The notes beneath the pieces were generated by a model. That model made no database searches. It was not told where the DNA came from and saw only the letters and a list, made by a program, of their open reading frames with translations. Made by a program: the position numbers and the translations under genes. From Roseivirga sp. UBA6052 (GTDB taxonomy: Bacteria > Bacteroidota > Bacteroidia > Cytophagales > Cyclobacteriaceae): 64,000 bases of DNA. Shown piece by piece: positions 25,413-35,311 of the stretch. The DNA lies in contig DIYO01000005.1 in NCBI GenBank assembly GCA_002427755.1, positions 169,143-233,142 of the forward strand. Direction: 5' to 3'. Within the stretch, counting starts at the first letter, position 1. The number at the start of each line of letters is the position of its first letter.

Positions 25413-28400
25413 ATGAAACTTCTTTCTAGAGCCATTCTCATCCTATTATTAATAGGTTCTACCTCCACTTTCGCGCAAAAACTAGACATGTCTTTGCTTG
25501 GCGATATGAAGCCAAGGAGCATTGGTCCTGCAGGAGCCAGTGGAAGAGTAACAGCCATAGATGTTGTCCTAGAGAATCCAGACATCATGTACATTGGTTC
25601 AGCTGCCGGAGGTCTATGGAAGTCTATTAATGGTGGCTCTACTTGGGAAGTAATATTTGATGATGGTAAGTCCGCTTCCATTGGTGCCATTGCCATTAAC
25701 CAAAACAACCCTAATGAAATCTGGATAGGAACAGGAGAAGGTAACCCAAGAAATAGCATGAACAATGGTGCTGGCATGTACAAAACCATTGATGGAGGCT
25801 ACACTTGGGAATTCATAGGTTTAGAGAAAACTAATGGTATTCATAGAATCATTCTTCACCCAGATAATCCTAAAGTGGCAGTAGTAGCTGCTACAGGAAC
25901 GCCTTGGGGCGAAAATCCTGAGAGAGGTATCTATAAAACGACAGATGGTGGTAAAACCTGGGCTCACACATTATATGTAGATGAGAAAACAGGAGCTGCA
26001 GATTTAGTGGTAGATCCTTCCAACCCAAATAAACTTATTGCAGCCATGTGGACGCATAGAAGATGGCCTTGGTTTTTTAAATCAGGCGGTCCAGGCTCAG
26101 GCATATTTGTCAGTTTCGATGGAGGTGATACATGGACAAAAAGAACTAGTGAAGATGGCCTACCTAAAGGAGACCTTGGAAGAATTGGACTAGCTATTGC
26201 CCAATCAGACCCAGATCGTGTTTATGCCTATGTAGAATCAAAGTCTAATGGCGTGTTCAGATCAGATGATGGCGGATTTACTTGGAAGAGGGCTTCTAGA
26301 CCGGGAGATAATGGCATTGGCGGTAGGCCTTTCTACTACGCTGATATATACACTGACCCTAAAAACGAAAACAGGATCTATAGCATTCATTCTACCGTAA
26401 CAGTGTCTGAAGATGGAGGTAAATCATGGTCTACTTACATTCCTGGGAACAAAGTGCATACAGACCACCACGCATGGTGGATTCACCCAGAAGATCCTGA
26501 ATTTATCATGAACGGGCATGATGGCGGACTTACGATTACTAGAGATAGAGGTAAAAAATGGGACTTTGTTGAAAGCTTGCCACTAACTCAGTTCTATCAT
26601 GTAAGAGTTGATAATGAAGTACCATACAATGTTTATGGAGGCTCTCAAGACAATGGTTCTTGGAGAGGGCCAAGTCAGACTTGGTTTAAAGGAGGTATAA
26701 GAAACTTTTACTGGCAAAGACTCAGTGTAGGTGATGGTTTTGATATGGTACCTGATCCAAGAGATAACAGATATGGCTGGTCAATGGGGCAAGGTGGTAA
26801 TTTGAATTATTACGATCGTGTTTCCGGCTTACTTTACAAAGTTCAACCCACCCACCCCGATGCCATTCCGCTTAGATTTAACTGGAATGCTGCTGTGGCC
26901 ATAGACCCTCACAACCCGGATGTGGCCTATTATGGCAGCCAATTCTTACATAAAACCAGCGACCAAGGGAGAAGCTGGGAGCTGATTTCTCCGGACTTAA
27001 CTACCAATGATCCTGAAAAGCAGAATATAAGAACAGGAGGACTAACTTTCGACCAAACACAAGCGGAGAATCATACTACCATTATTTCTATTGATCCTAG
27101 TCGTGTACAGGAAGGCGTGATTTGGGTTGGTACTGATGATGGCAATGTACAAGTGACACAAGATGGTGGTAAAACATGGACAAATACAGTTGGTAATATG
27201 AAGGGACTTCCGGCAAATGCATGGATAGCCCAAATTCAAGCTTCTACCTATAATGCCGGTGAAGCTTTTGTTACAGTTGACAATCACAGAATGCACGACT
27301 GGACACCATACGTTTTCCATACCAAAAACTTTGGAAAGAGCTGGACCAGACTTGTAGACGAGAACGATATGCGCGGAGCTACGCTCAGCTTTATTCAAGA
27401 CCCAGTGGCTCCAAATTTAATGTTCACTGGTACTGAATTTGGTCTATGGGTAAGTATAGATGGAGGTGACAATTGGACCCAATGGACGAACGGATATGGT
27501 AGCATACCTACGCAAGACATGGTGATCCAAGAAAGAGAAGCCGATTTGGTAATAGGAACTTTTGGCCGTTCTTTCTACATACTCGATGATATTAGACCAT
27601 TAAGAGCCCTGGCGAGTGGCGAGAACCTAGACCAGAATGTTATTGCTTTTGAAGCGCCAGATGCCATTGAAGCCTCAATTGGTGAATCATTTGGTTATCG
27701 TTTCGGTAAAGTAGGTGATGCACTATACGAAGGTGAAAACAGACCATATGGAGGTTTAATAACCTATTACCTAAAAGAGGCTGATGAGAACAAGCGCGTA
27801 AAGATTGAAATCAAAGGCCAATCTGGAGAAGTGATCAGAACACTTTACCGCAAGGCCAAAGCAGGGGTAAATCGGTTCAATTGGAGACTGGAAAGAAATG
27901 GGGTAAGAAACGCGGCTAGTCCAAAACCTACTACTGAGAGACAACCTTCAGGCGGTATGCAAGTAATGCCCGGAAACTATGCCGTTACTGTAAGTTATGA
28001 TGGCAACAATAGTGATTCTGAACTAGAAGTTCTTAAAGACCCTAGGTTACCAGTTACTCGAGCCGAAATGGAAGAAAAGGAAGAAATGATCAAATCCTTT
28101 ATGGCCACTCAACAGAAGCTGACTGACATTGGTGACCAAATTAGACAAGCGAAAGCTTCCATTAAGTTGGTGAATGAGAGTGCTCAAGAGTCGGGTAACA
28201 AAGAACTACTTGAGAAAGGAAAAGAAATGATGAGAACCTTGGACGAATACTACTTTCAAATGGTAAGTAAACCCGTTCAAGGTATTTTCAGAGATCCTGA
28301 AATCATAACGAGTAAAATGTTTGGTGTTATGTCCAGACTACAATCTCCTCAGGTAGCCAAGAGTGCAAATCAAGAAACTGCATTGAAACAGTTTGAGGAT

Positions 28401-28505
28401 GTCGTAGAGAATTTCAAAGGTAGATTCGACAATATGATGAATCTTGAGTTTGGTGCTTATAAGTCATTTGTTCAAGGATCTGATCTGAGCATTTTTGACA
28501 AATAA
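25413..28505 (+). CDS. secreted BNR/sortilin-like beta-propeller protein
   Basis: A 1030-residue exported protein. The signal peptide is KLLSRAILILLLIGSTSTFAQ. It has about ten BNR/sortilin-type Asp-box repeats (for example INGGSTWE, TDGGKTWAHT, DDGGFTWKRA, EDGGKSWS, QDGGKTWTN, IDGGDNWTQW) forming one or two beta-propellers. The C-terminal 250 residues are helical and charged. In genome annotations this family is often called a glycosyl hydrolase, but no catalytic residues are evident, so binding or peptidase-associated roles are equally possible. The ATG at 25413 gives a clean signal peptide; an upstream TTG at 25386 in the same frame is less likely. Monocistronic. Confidence 0.85.
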   Translation: MKLLSRAILILLLIGSTSTFAQKLDMSLLGDMKPRSIGPAGASGRVTAIDVVLENPDIMYIGSAAGGLWKSINGGSTWEVIFDDGKSASIGAIAINQNNPNEIWIGTGEGNPRNSMNNGAGMYKTIDGGYTWEFIGLEKTNGIHRIILHPDNPKVAVVAATGTPWGENPERGIYKTTDGGKTWAHTLYVDEKTGAADLVVDPSNPNKLIAAMWTHRRWPWFFKSGGPGSGIFVSFDGGDTWTKRTSEDGLPKGDLGRIGLAIAQSDPDRVYAYVESKSNGVFRSDDGGFTWKRASRPGDNGIGGRPFYYADIYTDPKNENRIYSIHSTVTVSEDGGKSWSTYIPGNKVHTDHHAWWIHPEDPEFIMNGHDGGLTITRDRGKKWDFVESLPLTQFYHVRVDNEVPYNVYGGSQDNGSWRGPSQTWFKGGIRNFYWQRLSVGDGFDMVPDPRDNRYGWSMGQGGNLNYYDRVSGLLYKVQPTHPDAIPLRFNWNAAVAIDPHNPDVAYYGSQFLHKTSDQGRSWELISPDLTTNDPEKQNIRTGGLTFDQTQAENHTTIISIDPSRVQEGVIWVGTDDGNVQVTQDGGKTWTNTVGNMKGLPANAWIAQIQASTYNAGEAFVTVDNHRMHDWTPYVFHTKNFGKSWTRLVDENDMRGATLSFIQDPVAPNLMFTGTEFGLWVSIDGGDNWTQWTNGYGSIPTQDMVIQEREADLVIGTFGRSFYILDDIRPLRALASGENLDQNVIAFEAPDAIEASIGESFGYRFGKVGDALYEGENRPYGGLITYYLKEADENKRVKIEIKGQSGEVIRTLYRKAKAGVNRFNWRLERNGVRNAASPKPTTERQPSGGMQVMPGNYAVTVSYDGNNSDSELEVLKDPRLPVTRAEMEEKEEMIKSFMATQQKLTDIGDQIRQAKASIKLVNESAQESGNKELLEKGKEMMRTLDEYYFQMVSKPVQGIFRDPEIITSKMFGVMSRLQSPQVAKSANQETALKQFEDVVENFKGRFDNMMNLEFGAYKSFVQGSDLSIFDK

Positions 28506-28603
28506 ACCCAAATGCTGACATAAGAAATGACATGATGTCATTGCAGTTGGATTGGTATAGCTTTTGAAATAGGCTGTCCGATTAAAAAAACTGACAATAC
28601 GTT

Positions 28604-30499
28604 ATGCAAGAAAAAGGTACCATCTCGATCCACACCGAGAATATCTTTCCAATCATTAAGAAGTTCTTATACTCAGATCATGAGATCTTCTTGAGAGAAT
28701 TGGTATCAAACTCGGTCGATGCCACACAAAAAATCAAAAGATTAGCATCACTTGGTGAATATACAGGTGACTTAGGAGAAACTCGTGTTGAGGTTTCTGT
28801 AGATAAAGACAAAAAGACCATCACTGTCAGCGATAACGGTATCGGTATGACAGCTGAGGAGATCAAAAAATATATTAACCAAATCGCTTTCTCTGGAGCT
28901 ACTGAATTCGTTGAAAAGTTCAAGGATGCCGGAGATGCCAAAGAGATCATTGGTAAGTTCGGTTTAGGTTTCTACTCTGCCTTTATGGTAGCAGGAACGG
29001 TTGAGATTGACTCACTTTCTTACACCGAAGGCGCAGAACCTGCAAAATGGATTTGTGACGGAAGTACTGAATTCGAAATCACCGAAGGTCAAAGAACTAC
29101 AAGAGGTACAACCATTACCCTTCACATCAACGAAGATTCTGAAGAGTTTTTAGAAGAAGCTAGAATTCAAGGCATACTAGACAAGTACGCCAAGTTCTTA
29201 CCGATTGAAGTGATGTTCGGTCAGAAGGACGAGTCTGTTCAAGATGGTGAAGACGAGGAAGGCAAGCCGAAATACAAAACGGTAAAGAAGGATAACATCA
29301 TTAACAATACGGCTCCTATCTGGACCAAATCTCCTTCTGATCTTACTGATGAAGACTACCTTCAATTCTACAGAGAGCTTTATCCTTTCTCAGAAGAACC
29401 TTTATTCTGGATCCACCTGAATGTAGATTATCCATTTGAATTGACCGGTATTCTTTACTTCCCGAAACTGAAAAATGATTTCGAGGTACAGAATAACAAG
29501 ATTCAATTATACTCTCGTCAGGTATTCATTACAGACGAAGTAAAAGATGTTGTGCCTGAATTCTTGATGCTACTACATGGTATTATCGATTCTCCAGACA
29601 TTCCTTTGAACGTATCTAGAAGTTACCTTCAGTCTGACGGTAATGTGAAGAAGATCAATACTTACATCACTAAGAAAGTAGCTGATAAATTAGGCGAGCT
29701 CTTCAAGAAAGAAAGAGAATCTTACGAGTCTAAATGGAGTGATATTGGCCTATTTGTGAAGTATGGAATGATCTCTGAAGAGAAGTTCTACGACAAAGCG
29801 AAAGACTACGCATTGGTAACAAATGTTGATGGAAAGCACTTCGCACTAGACGAATACACTGCACAAATCGAGGCAAATCAGACTGACAAAGACAGTAACA
29901 AAATCTGGTTATATGCCAACGACCCTGCTAAGCAGCATTCTTTCTCAGAAGCTGCAAAAGATAAAGGATACGATGTACTTGTCTTCGACTCTCCTATCGA
30001 TAGTCACTTCATTAACCACATGGAAATGAAGTTGGAGAAAACGCAAATCAAGCGTGTAGATGCAGATAACATCAATAAGCTCATCGACAAAGATGAAAAG
30101 CAAGAGTTGGTCATCTCTGAAGAAGAGAAAGAAAGCTTGAAGGCTACTTTCGATAAAGCCATTGATAATGGCACTTACAAAGTAGAGATTCAGCCTTTGG
30201 CACCTTCAGATGCACCTGTTACGGTTACCATGCCTGAGTTCATGCGTAGAATGAAGGAAATGCAAGCAACCGGTGGTGGCGGTGGTTTCAACATGTTTGG
30301 TGCTATGCCAGATAACTATGACGTAACCGTAAATGGTAACCATGCTTTAGCAGACAAAATCTTGAAAGCGAAAACTGACAAAACAAAGGAAAAGGTAGCT
30401 AAGCAAGCTTTCGATTTGGCGTTGCTTTCTCAAGGCCTATTAGAAGGTGCAGACTTAACGGAATTTATTAAGAGAAGTACTGATTTGTTAAGTAAGTAG
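28604..30499 (+). CDS. htpG: molecular chaperone HtpG (Hsp90)
   Basis: A 631-residue bacterial Hsp90. It has the N-terminal GHKL ATP-binding domain (ELVSNSVDA, DNGIGM, GKFGLGFYSAFMV), the middle domain with LNVSRSYLQSD, and the C-terminal dimerisation domain. A Gly-rich segment GGGGGFNMFG precedes the last helices; from memory, this occurs in Bacteroidetes HtpG. It remodels client proteins in the cytoplasm using ATP. Monocistronic, with a strong terminator 20 bases after the stop. Confidence 0.96.
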   Translation: MQEKGTISIHTENIFPIIKKFLYSDHEIFLRELVSNSVDATQKIKRLASLGEYTGDLGETRVEVSVDKDKKTITVSDNGIGMTAEEIKKYINQIAFSGATEFVEKFKDAGDAKEIIGKFGLGFYSAFMVAGTVEIDSLSYTEGAEPAKWICDGSTEFEITEGQRTTRGTTITLHINEDSEEFLEEARIQGILDKYAKFLPIEVMFGQKDESVQDGEDEEGKPKYKTVKKDNIINNTAPIWTKSPSDLTDEDYLQFYRELYPFSEEPLFWIHLNVDYPFELTGILYFPKLKNDFEVQNNKIQLYSRQVFITDEVKDVVPEFLMLLHGIIDSPDIPLNVSRSYLQSDGNVKKINTYITKKVADKLGELFKKERESYESKWSDIGLFVKYGMISEEKFYDKAKDYALVTNVDGKHFALDEYTAQIEANQTDKDSNKIWLYANDPAKQHSFSEAAKDKGYDVLVFDSPIDSHFINHMEMKLEKTQIKRVDADNINKLIDKDEKQELVISEEEKESLKATFDKAIDNGTYKVEIQPLAPSDAPVTVTMPEFMRRMKEMQATGGGGGFNMFGAMPDNYDVTVNGNHALADKILKAKTDKTKEKVAKQAFDLALLSQGLLEGADLTEFIKRSTDLLSK

Positions 30500-30519
30500 T
30501 TCTTATTATAAAATACATG

Positions 30520-30552
30520 AAAGGCCGAATGCATAAGCATTTGGCCTTTTTT
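30520..30552 (+). terminator. terminator of htpG
   Basis: AAAGGCCGAATGC - ATAA - GCATTTGGCCTTTTTT: a 13-bp stem with one mismatch and a T run. Confidence 0.9.
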
Positions 30553-30628
30553 GTTGGATTAATTCCGATTATCTAAGTGGATAAACAGATAAGACTTATA
30601 GACGTTTAAATATTCAAATTCCAATAGC

Positions 30629-31600
30629 ATGCTTAAACGAACACTACTAGGACTTATTGCCATTATGGCTATGCCTGCAATAGTCGCACAAGAAGTCGAT
30701 CTCAAAATCAAAGCCGAAGGATTTGGAGCTAAGCCTAAGTTCAAAATTTACATTGATTCGGACTTAGTAGAATTAAAAACTAATGAGACGTATATAGTCG
30801 ACCAGTCTGTAAACATTGATAAGGTGGCTAGAGGGAGGGTTATTCTAAACAGTGGTAAATACGGTGAGTTTTGGCTTGAACCGGGTAATGTGGAAGTAAC
30901 CATCAAGAAGTCAGGGTTTCCAAAATCGATAGAAGTGATTGGTTCAGAAACTGACAACATCTACAAATCCTTAAAATTTGGCAAGAATCAGGCGGCAGTT
31001 GAAAAGCTGATTATCGAAAAGCCAAATCATTTAGCCACGCTAAATTATATCGCTCAATACTACAACAGACACTCCTATGATTTTCTTAAATCTCTATACG
31101 ATAAGTATCCGCTAGAAACGCAACAAAATTTAACTGATGTCAAATCTTTTTTGAAAACAGCCAAACTAGAAAAAGTAAAAGTTGGAAGTAAAATCTTCGA
31201 TTTTGAGGCTAGTACGCAAGATGGAACCACATATAACACTAATGACTTAAGAGGAAAATACCTACTTCTAGATTTCGCGTCTACCGGATGTGCTCCTTGC
31301 TGGGAAGGTTACCCTAGTATGATAGAAACTATGTCTAACTATCCTGATGTAGCGGTTTTAACTTTTAACCAAGACAATGCCAAGGAAGGTTGGAATAATA
31401 TGGCCAAACGTTTCCAAATCGAATTGGACTGGCCGGTATTGTGGGACGCAGAAAACAAAAAGGACATATTCAAACTATATGAAATTGAAGGGTGGCCTAT
31501 CTATTTTCTGATTTCACCCGAAGGGGTAGTCCTCGAACGTTGGTTTGGTGCAGGAAAATCCAAATTGAAAGGAGCACTAAAAAAGCATATTACAGATTAG
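30629..31600 (+). CDS. exported TlpA-like thioredoxin-fold protein (copy 1)
   Basis: A 323-residue protein with a signal peptide (residues 1-21), an N-terminal DUF4369-like beta domain (about 22-130), and a C-terminal TlpA/ResA thioredoxin domain with the redox pair C221 and C224 in TGCAPCWEGYP. The cis-proline region appears as IEGWPIYFLISPEG. TlpA/ResA proteins reduce disulphides outside the cytoplasmic membrane, often for cytochrome c maturation. The next gene is a tandem paralogue with the same ending (KHITD). Confidence 0.9.
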   Translation: MLKRTLLGLIAIMAMPAIVAQEVDLKIKAEGFGAKPKFKIYIDSDLVELKTNETYIVDQSVNIDKVARGRVILNSGKYGEFWLEPGNVEVTIKKSGFPKSIEVIGSETDNIYKSLKFGKNQAAVEKLIIEKPNHLATLNYIAQYYNRHSYDFLKSLYDKYPLETQQNLTDVKSFLKTAKLEKVKVGSKIFDFEASTQDGTTYNTNDLRGKYLLLDFASTGCAPCWEGYPSMIETMSNYPDVAVLTFNQDNAKEGWNNMAKRFQIELDWPVLWDAENKKDIFKLYEIEGWPIYFLISPEGVVLERWFGAGKSKLKGALKKHITD

Positions 31601-31653
31601 TTTCAAGCATACAGTATCCATATATGCAAAACGGATAGATAAACTACCTGCAA

Positions 31654-32622
31654 ATGAAAGTTGTACTTATCATGTTCTCTTTGACTTTTTGTTTGGCTCT
31701 TCAAGCTCAAAAAGAAACGGTTACTATTATCCAAAATGGGTATGGAGATGGGCACTTTTTAGAGCTCGTTTTGGGAGGTGAATCATATGAAGTAAATAAC
31801 AAGGGTGAAATACTATTCAACAGAGAGTTAAAAGTAGATAGACCGATTTTAGGAACAGTTTTCCATAAAAGTAAAGTAGGAAACTTCTTTATAGAACCCG
31901 GTGCAACCAAGGTAGTCATCAACAAAAAAGGATTTCCCAGAAACATAGAAGTGCAAAATTCAAAAATGCACCAAATGCTGGTCGAAATGAGATCCCCCAA
32001 GAACAAAAAGGAATTCATTTCTAGTACGCTCAAGTATATAGAAATGCCAATGGCGCTTGAATTTTTCGATTCTCAATTCAAATTTGAAAAAATGACTTTC
32101 GAAGAAGTCAAATCGATTGTAGCTCAGATCCCTGAAGAACAATTGAATCTGATTCCCAAAGCATTGGGTTTTCTAGACAGTGAGGGCAAAAACAAAGCAA
32201 CTATAGGTGACCCCATAATAGATTTTAGTGCCACAGATGCTCAAGGCAATAGTTTTGATACAAAGCAATTTAGAGGTAAATACATGCTTCTTGAGTTCTC
32301 ATCAACAAGTTGTACTCCATGCTGGATGGCCTACCCTGACCTAATTGAAGTGTCTGGTAAATATGACAACCTTCAAGTCTTAACATTTAATAAAGACGAA
32401 AATATCAAAGCATGGACCAATCAGGCCACGCGGCTTGGGCTTGATATTAAATGGCCAGTGCTATGGACATCTAAAACTAAAGCGGAAGTATTCCTTCGCT
32501 ATGATATCAAGAGTTATCCCATCTACTATTTAGTATCTCCTGAAGGTAAAATCATTGATAAATGGTTCGGCTCACGAAAGTCGAAGCTCACGGGAGCCTT
32601 AGAAAAACATATTACAGATTAA
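31654..32622 (+). CDS. exported TlpA-like thioredoxin-fold protein (copy 2)
   Basis: A 322-residue paralogue of the previous gene, 53 bases downstream. It has a signal peptide (residues 1-18), a similar N-terminal beta domain, and a thioredoxin domain with C220 and C223 in TSCTPCWMAYP. Both copies share IDFSATDAQGNSFDTKQFRGKY-like and KWPVLW segments and the final KHITD, but the N-terminal halves have diverged, so the duplication is old. Alternative CxxC residues (Ala-Pro against Thr-Pro) suggest different redox potential or partners; that is inference. Confidence 0.9.
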   Translation: MKVVLIMFSLTFCLALQAQKETVTIIQNGYGDGHFLELVLGGESYEVNNKGEILFNRELKVDRPILGTVFHKSKVGNFFIEPGATKVVINKKGFPRNIEVQNSKMHQMLVEMRSPKNKKEFISSTLKYIEMPMALEFFDSQFKFEKMTFEEVKSIVAQIPEEQLNLIPKALGFLDSEGKNKATIGDPIIDFSATDAQGNSFDTKQFRGKYMLLEFSSTSCTPCWMAYPDLIEVSGKYDNLQVLTFNKDENIKAWTNQATRLGLDIKWPVLWTSKTKAEVFLRYDIKSYPIYYLVSPEGKIIDKWFGSRKSKLTGALEKHITD

Positions 32623-32683
32623 ACCGTCCGCGAGCGACCATAAGCGTTCTTAAGAGGACGAACTCAATATTGCACAATCCTTG

Positions 32684-32719
32684 AAAAAGCTGTTTATCCA
32701 TCAAAAACAGCCTTTTTTG
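32684..32719 (+). terminator. terminator after the TlpA-like pair
   Basis: AAAAAGCTGTTT - ATCCATCA - AAAACAGCCTTTTTT: a stem of about 11 bp with a mismatch and six Ts, 60 bases after the second stop. Confidence 0.8.
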
Positions 32720-32770
32720 TTTGGCACTCTATTTGGCTAAGCAGTCATGCAAAAACTCTAATTTTATACT

Positions 32771-35263
32771 ATGTTTTCGAACATGTTCAAAATCGCCTGG
32801 AGAAATGCTTTGAGACAAAAGCAATTCACTTTTTTAAATATCACAGGCTTATCTATTGGAATTACAGCCTGCTTATTGGTAGCCCTTTATGTTTCTGATG
32901 ACTACAAGTACGATAAGTTCTTTAAAGATGCTGACCGTATCTACAGAGTAAACATGCCTATGATTTGGGGTGACTGGGCAGATGAATTTGCATCAACCGG
33001 ACCTAATGTAGCTATCGCGCTAAGTCAAGACATTCCTGAGTTTGAGCAAGTCACAAGAATTCATGACCCGGTAGCAGACTACTTATCTGTTACCGATGAA
33101 AACGGAGTAAAGACAGAATTTGAAGAGTCTAGATTCTTTGTTGCGGATACAAATTTCTTTGAAGTCTTTTCTTATGAGTTTGTAGCAGGCAATCCAAAGA
33201 CTGCATTTAAGACTCCAGGACAGGTTATTTTAACTGAAGAAACCGCATTAAGATACTTTAAAGGTGACAATCCTTTAGGCAAAGTAATTAGCATAGATAG
33301 AGGTGATTCTAAAGGAGATTTAATCGTTTCGGGAGTTATTAAAGATATTCCTACTCACTCCCATATACAATTTGACATGTTAGCCACCATGTTTACAGTG
33401 CCCTTTATTGAGGCTAGGCAATGGTCTTGGATATGGACAACTTTTGGCACCTATTGTAAAGTAAAGTCCGGGGTAGATATAGAACAGCTAGAAGCAAAAA
33501 TTCAGGATATTCCGGCTAAGTGGGGAGAGGTAACGGCTAATAGAGTATTCGAGCAGACTTGGGAAGAATATATTGGTGAAAAAGAGTGGTTTCTCAAGCT
33601 TCAACCTTTAAACGAAGCTTATATCAACACCCCTTCTACCGGTAATAGATTTGGGCCAGAAGCCAATATTCAATACATCAGAGTATTTATCTCAGTAGGT
33701 ATCCTAATACTGATTCTTTCCTCGGTCAACTTCATGAATCTGTCCACTGCCCGCTCTACCAAGAGGGCCAAAGAAGTAGGCATAAGAAAGGTCTTAGGGT
33801 CTGAAAAGAAGCAACTGATTAGTCAATTCATTTTTGAATCAATACTCTATGTGACAGTTTCAACATTGCTCGCAATTGTCTTTACTGAGTTTTCCTTAAG
33901 CTCTTTCAACGCGCTTACGGGAAAAGATTTAAGTCTCTATGCTGAACTGACTCAGTTGAGCAACCAAATAGTACTCTTAGCCTTTATACTGGGGCTAGGA
34001 TTTTTAGCAGGATCATACCCAGCATATTATCTTTCCTCTTTCAAACCCATTAGTGTTTTAAAAGGAGTAAGCTTGGGAGGTATGAAAGCAAAGGGAGTAA
34101 GAAACTTATTAGTCTTTGTTCAATTCTCCCTCTCTATTGCACTGATTCTTTGCACAGCTTTCGTGCAGAAACAATTAAAATATACCGCCAATTATGAGTT
34201 AGGTTTTAATAAAGCCAATGTGCTTCAAATAGCCAATGTAAATCTGCTTGGTCGAAATGCCGATGCTTTTAAAAACGCTGTTGCCGGCTTGAGTGAAATA
34301 GAGGACGTTTCATTTTCGGGTCTCACCCCACCTTTTATTTATAACGATGACAAGTATAAAGCAAAGGAACCTGAAGCTGAGATTGTCACCCTAAAATCGA
34401 ATTGGGTAGATGACAATTATTTAGACCTGTTGGAAATCGATTTGGTTTGGGGGCGCATGTTCGATAAGACAAGGCCTAATGATAAATATGCTGCAGTCAT
34501 TAATGAATCAGCATTGAATGCTTTAGGATGGACTATTGAAGATTTTACATCGGGAACCGAAGTGAGGGAGATTACTTTCCCTTGGGATACCGAACAATCT
34601 TTAGAGGTAATCGGCATTGTAGAAGACTTTAATTACAACAGTCTGAGAATTGAAATCGACCCACTAATGATGATCCGTGAAGACAATGATCGCATCTGGT
34701 CTTTCGAAAGCAAGTTTCTCTCTATACGAATTGGGGAAAATGCAGTGAGCAGCACTGCGGAAATGGATGATTTGATACAGAGAGTTGAAGCAGAATTCAA
34801 TCAATTTAGCAATGGTAAATTTTTCCAATACTCATTCTTAGACCAAGATTTTGAAAGAACTTTCTTGAATGAACAGACCATGGGCAAGGCACTTAATATA
34901 TTCACACTAATGGCGATTCTTATCGCTTGTCTCGGTCTTTTTGGTGTAGCTAGTTTTAGTGCGGAACAAAGAAAGAAAGAGCTTGGTGTAAGAAAAGTAC
35001 TTGGCGCATCAGTGGGCAGATTAGTCTATAACTTTGGGTTAGAATTTACATTGCTCATCGGAATCTCAGTGATTGTAGCGAGTCCAGTAGCCTACTTACT
35101 TGTAAACAACTGGTTGACCGATTTTGCCTATAAAACTCCAATAAGCATTTGGGTATTTATACTGGGAGCTATTGCAGCTTTGGGTATTGGGTGGGTAACC
35201 ATTGGTTATCAATCCTATCGTTCAGCAACACAAAACCCAGTGAATGTTCTGAGGAATGAGTAA
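32771..35263 (+). CDS. FtsX/MacB-type ABC transporter permease without ATPase
   Basis: An 830-residue permease. A first membrane helix at about residues 20-42 is followed by a large MacB-type extracytoplasmic domain, three helices (about 305-430), a second extracytoplasmic domain, and three C-terminal helices with the FtsX motif EQRKKELGVRKVLGAS. This is the duplicated FtsX architecture of mechanotransmission-type permeases (MacB/LolC/E-like). No ABC ATPase gene is adjacent, so it must use one encoded elsewhere. It lies downstream of the TlpA pair but is separated by a terminator. Confidence 0.92.
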   Translation: MFSNMFKIAWRNALRQKQFTFLNITGLSIGITACLLVALYVSDDYKYDKFFKDADRIYRVNMPMIWGDWADEFASTGPNVAIALSQDIPEFEQVTRIHDPVADYLSVTDENGVKTEFEESRFFVADTNFFEVFSYEFVAGNPKTAFKTPGQVILTEETALRYFKGDNPLGKVISIDRGDSKGDLIVSGVIKDIPTHSHIQFDMLATMFTVPFIEARQWSWIWTTFGTYCKVKSGVDIEQLEAKIQDIPAKWGEVTANRVFEQTWEEYIGEKEWFLKLQPLNEAYINTPSTGNRFGPEANIQYIRVFISVGILILILSSVNFMNLSTARSTKRAKEVGIRKVLGSEKKQLISQFIFESILYVTVSTLLAIVFTEFSLSSFNALTGKDLSLYAELTQLSNQIVLLAFILGLGFLAGSYPAYYLSSFKPISVLKGVSLGGMKAKGVRNLLVFVQFSLSIALILCTAFVQKQLKYTANYELGFNKANVLQIANVNLLGRNADAFKNAVAGLSEIEDVSFSGLTPPFIYNDDKYKAKEPEAEIVTLKSNWVDDNYLDLLEIDLVWGRMFDKTRPNDKYAAVINESALNALGWTIEDFTSGTEVREITFPWDTEQSLEVIGIVEDFNYNSLRIEIDPLMMIREDNDRIWSFESKFLSIRIGENAVSSTAEMDDLIQRVEAEFNQFSNGKFFQYSFLDQDFERTFLNEQTMGKALNIFTLMAILIACLGLFGVASFSAEQRKKELGVRKVLGASVGRLVYNFGLEFTLLIGISVIVASPVAYLLVNNWLTDFAYKTPISIWVFILGAIAALGIGWVTIGYQSYRSATQNPVNVLRNE

Positions 35264-35277
35264 TTACGAAGGCACTT

Positions 35278-35311
35278 AAAGAAGAGTAAACTTTAAATTT
35301 TACTCTTCTTT
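35278..35311. terminator. bidirectional terminator overlapping the esterase stop
   Basis: A 13-bp perfect stem AAAGAAGAGTAAA / TTTACTCTTCTTT with loop CTTTAAA. The last codons and stop of the convergent esterase gene (35300) lie inside the 3' arm, so one hairpin closes both transcripts. Confidence 0.8.

Noticed and set aside
25301..25789. 162-codon frame antisense to the BNR gene
   Set aside because: Shadow of a repeat-rich coding region; no independent support.
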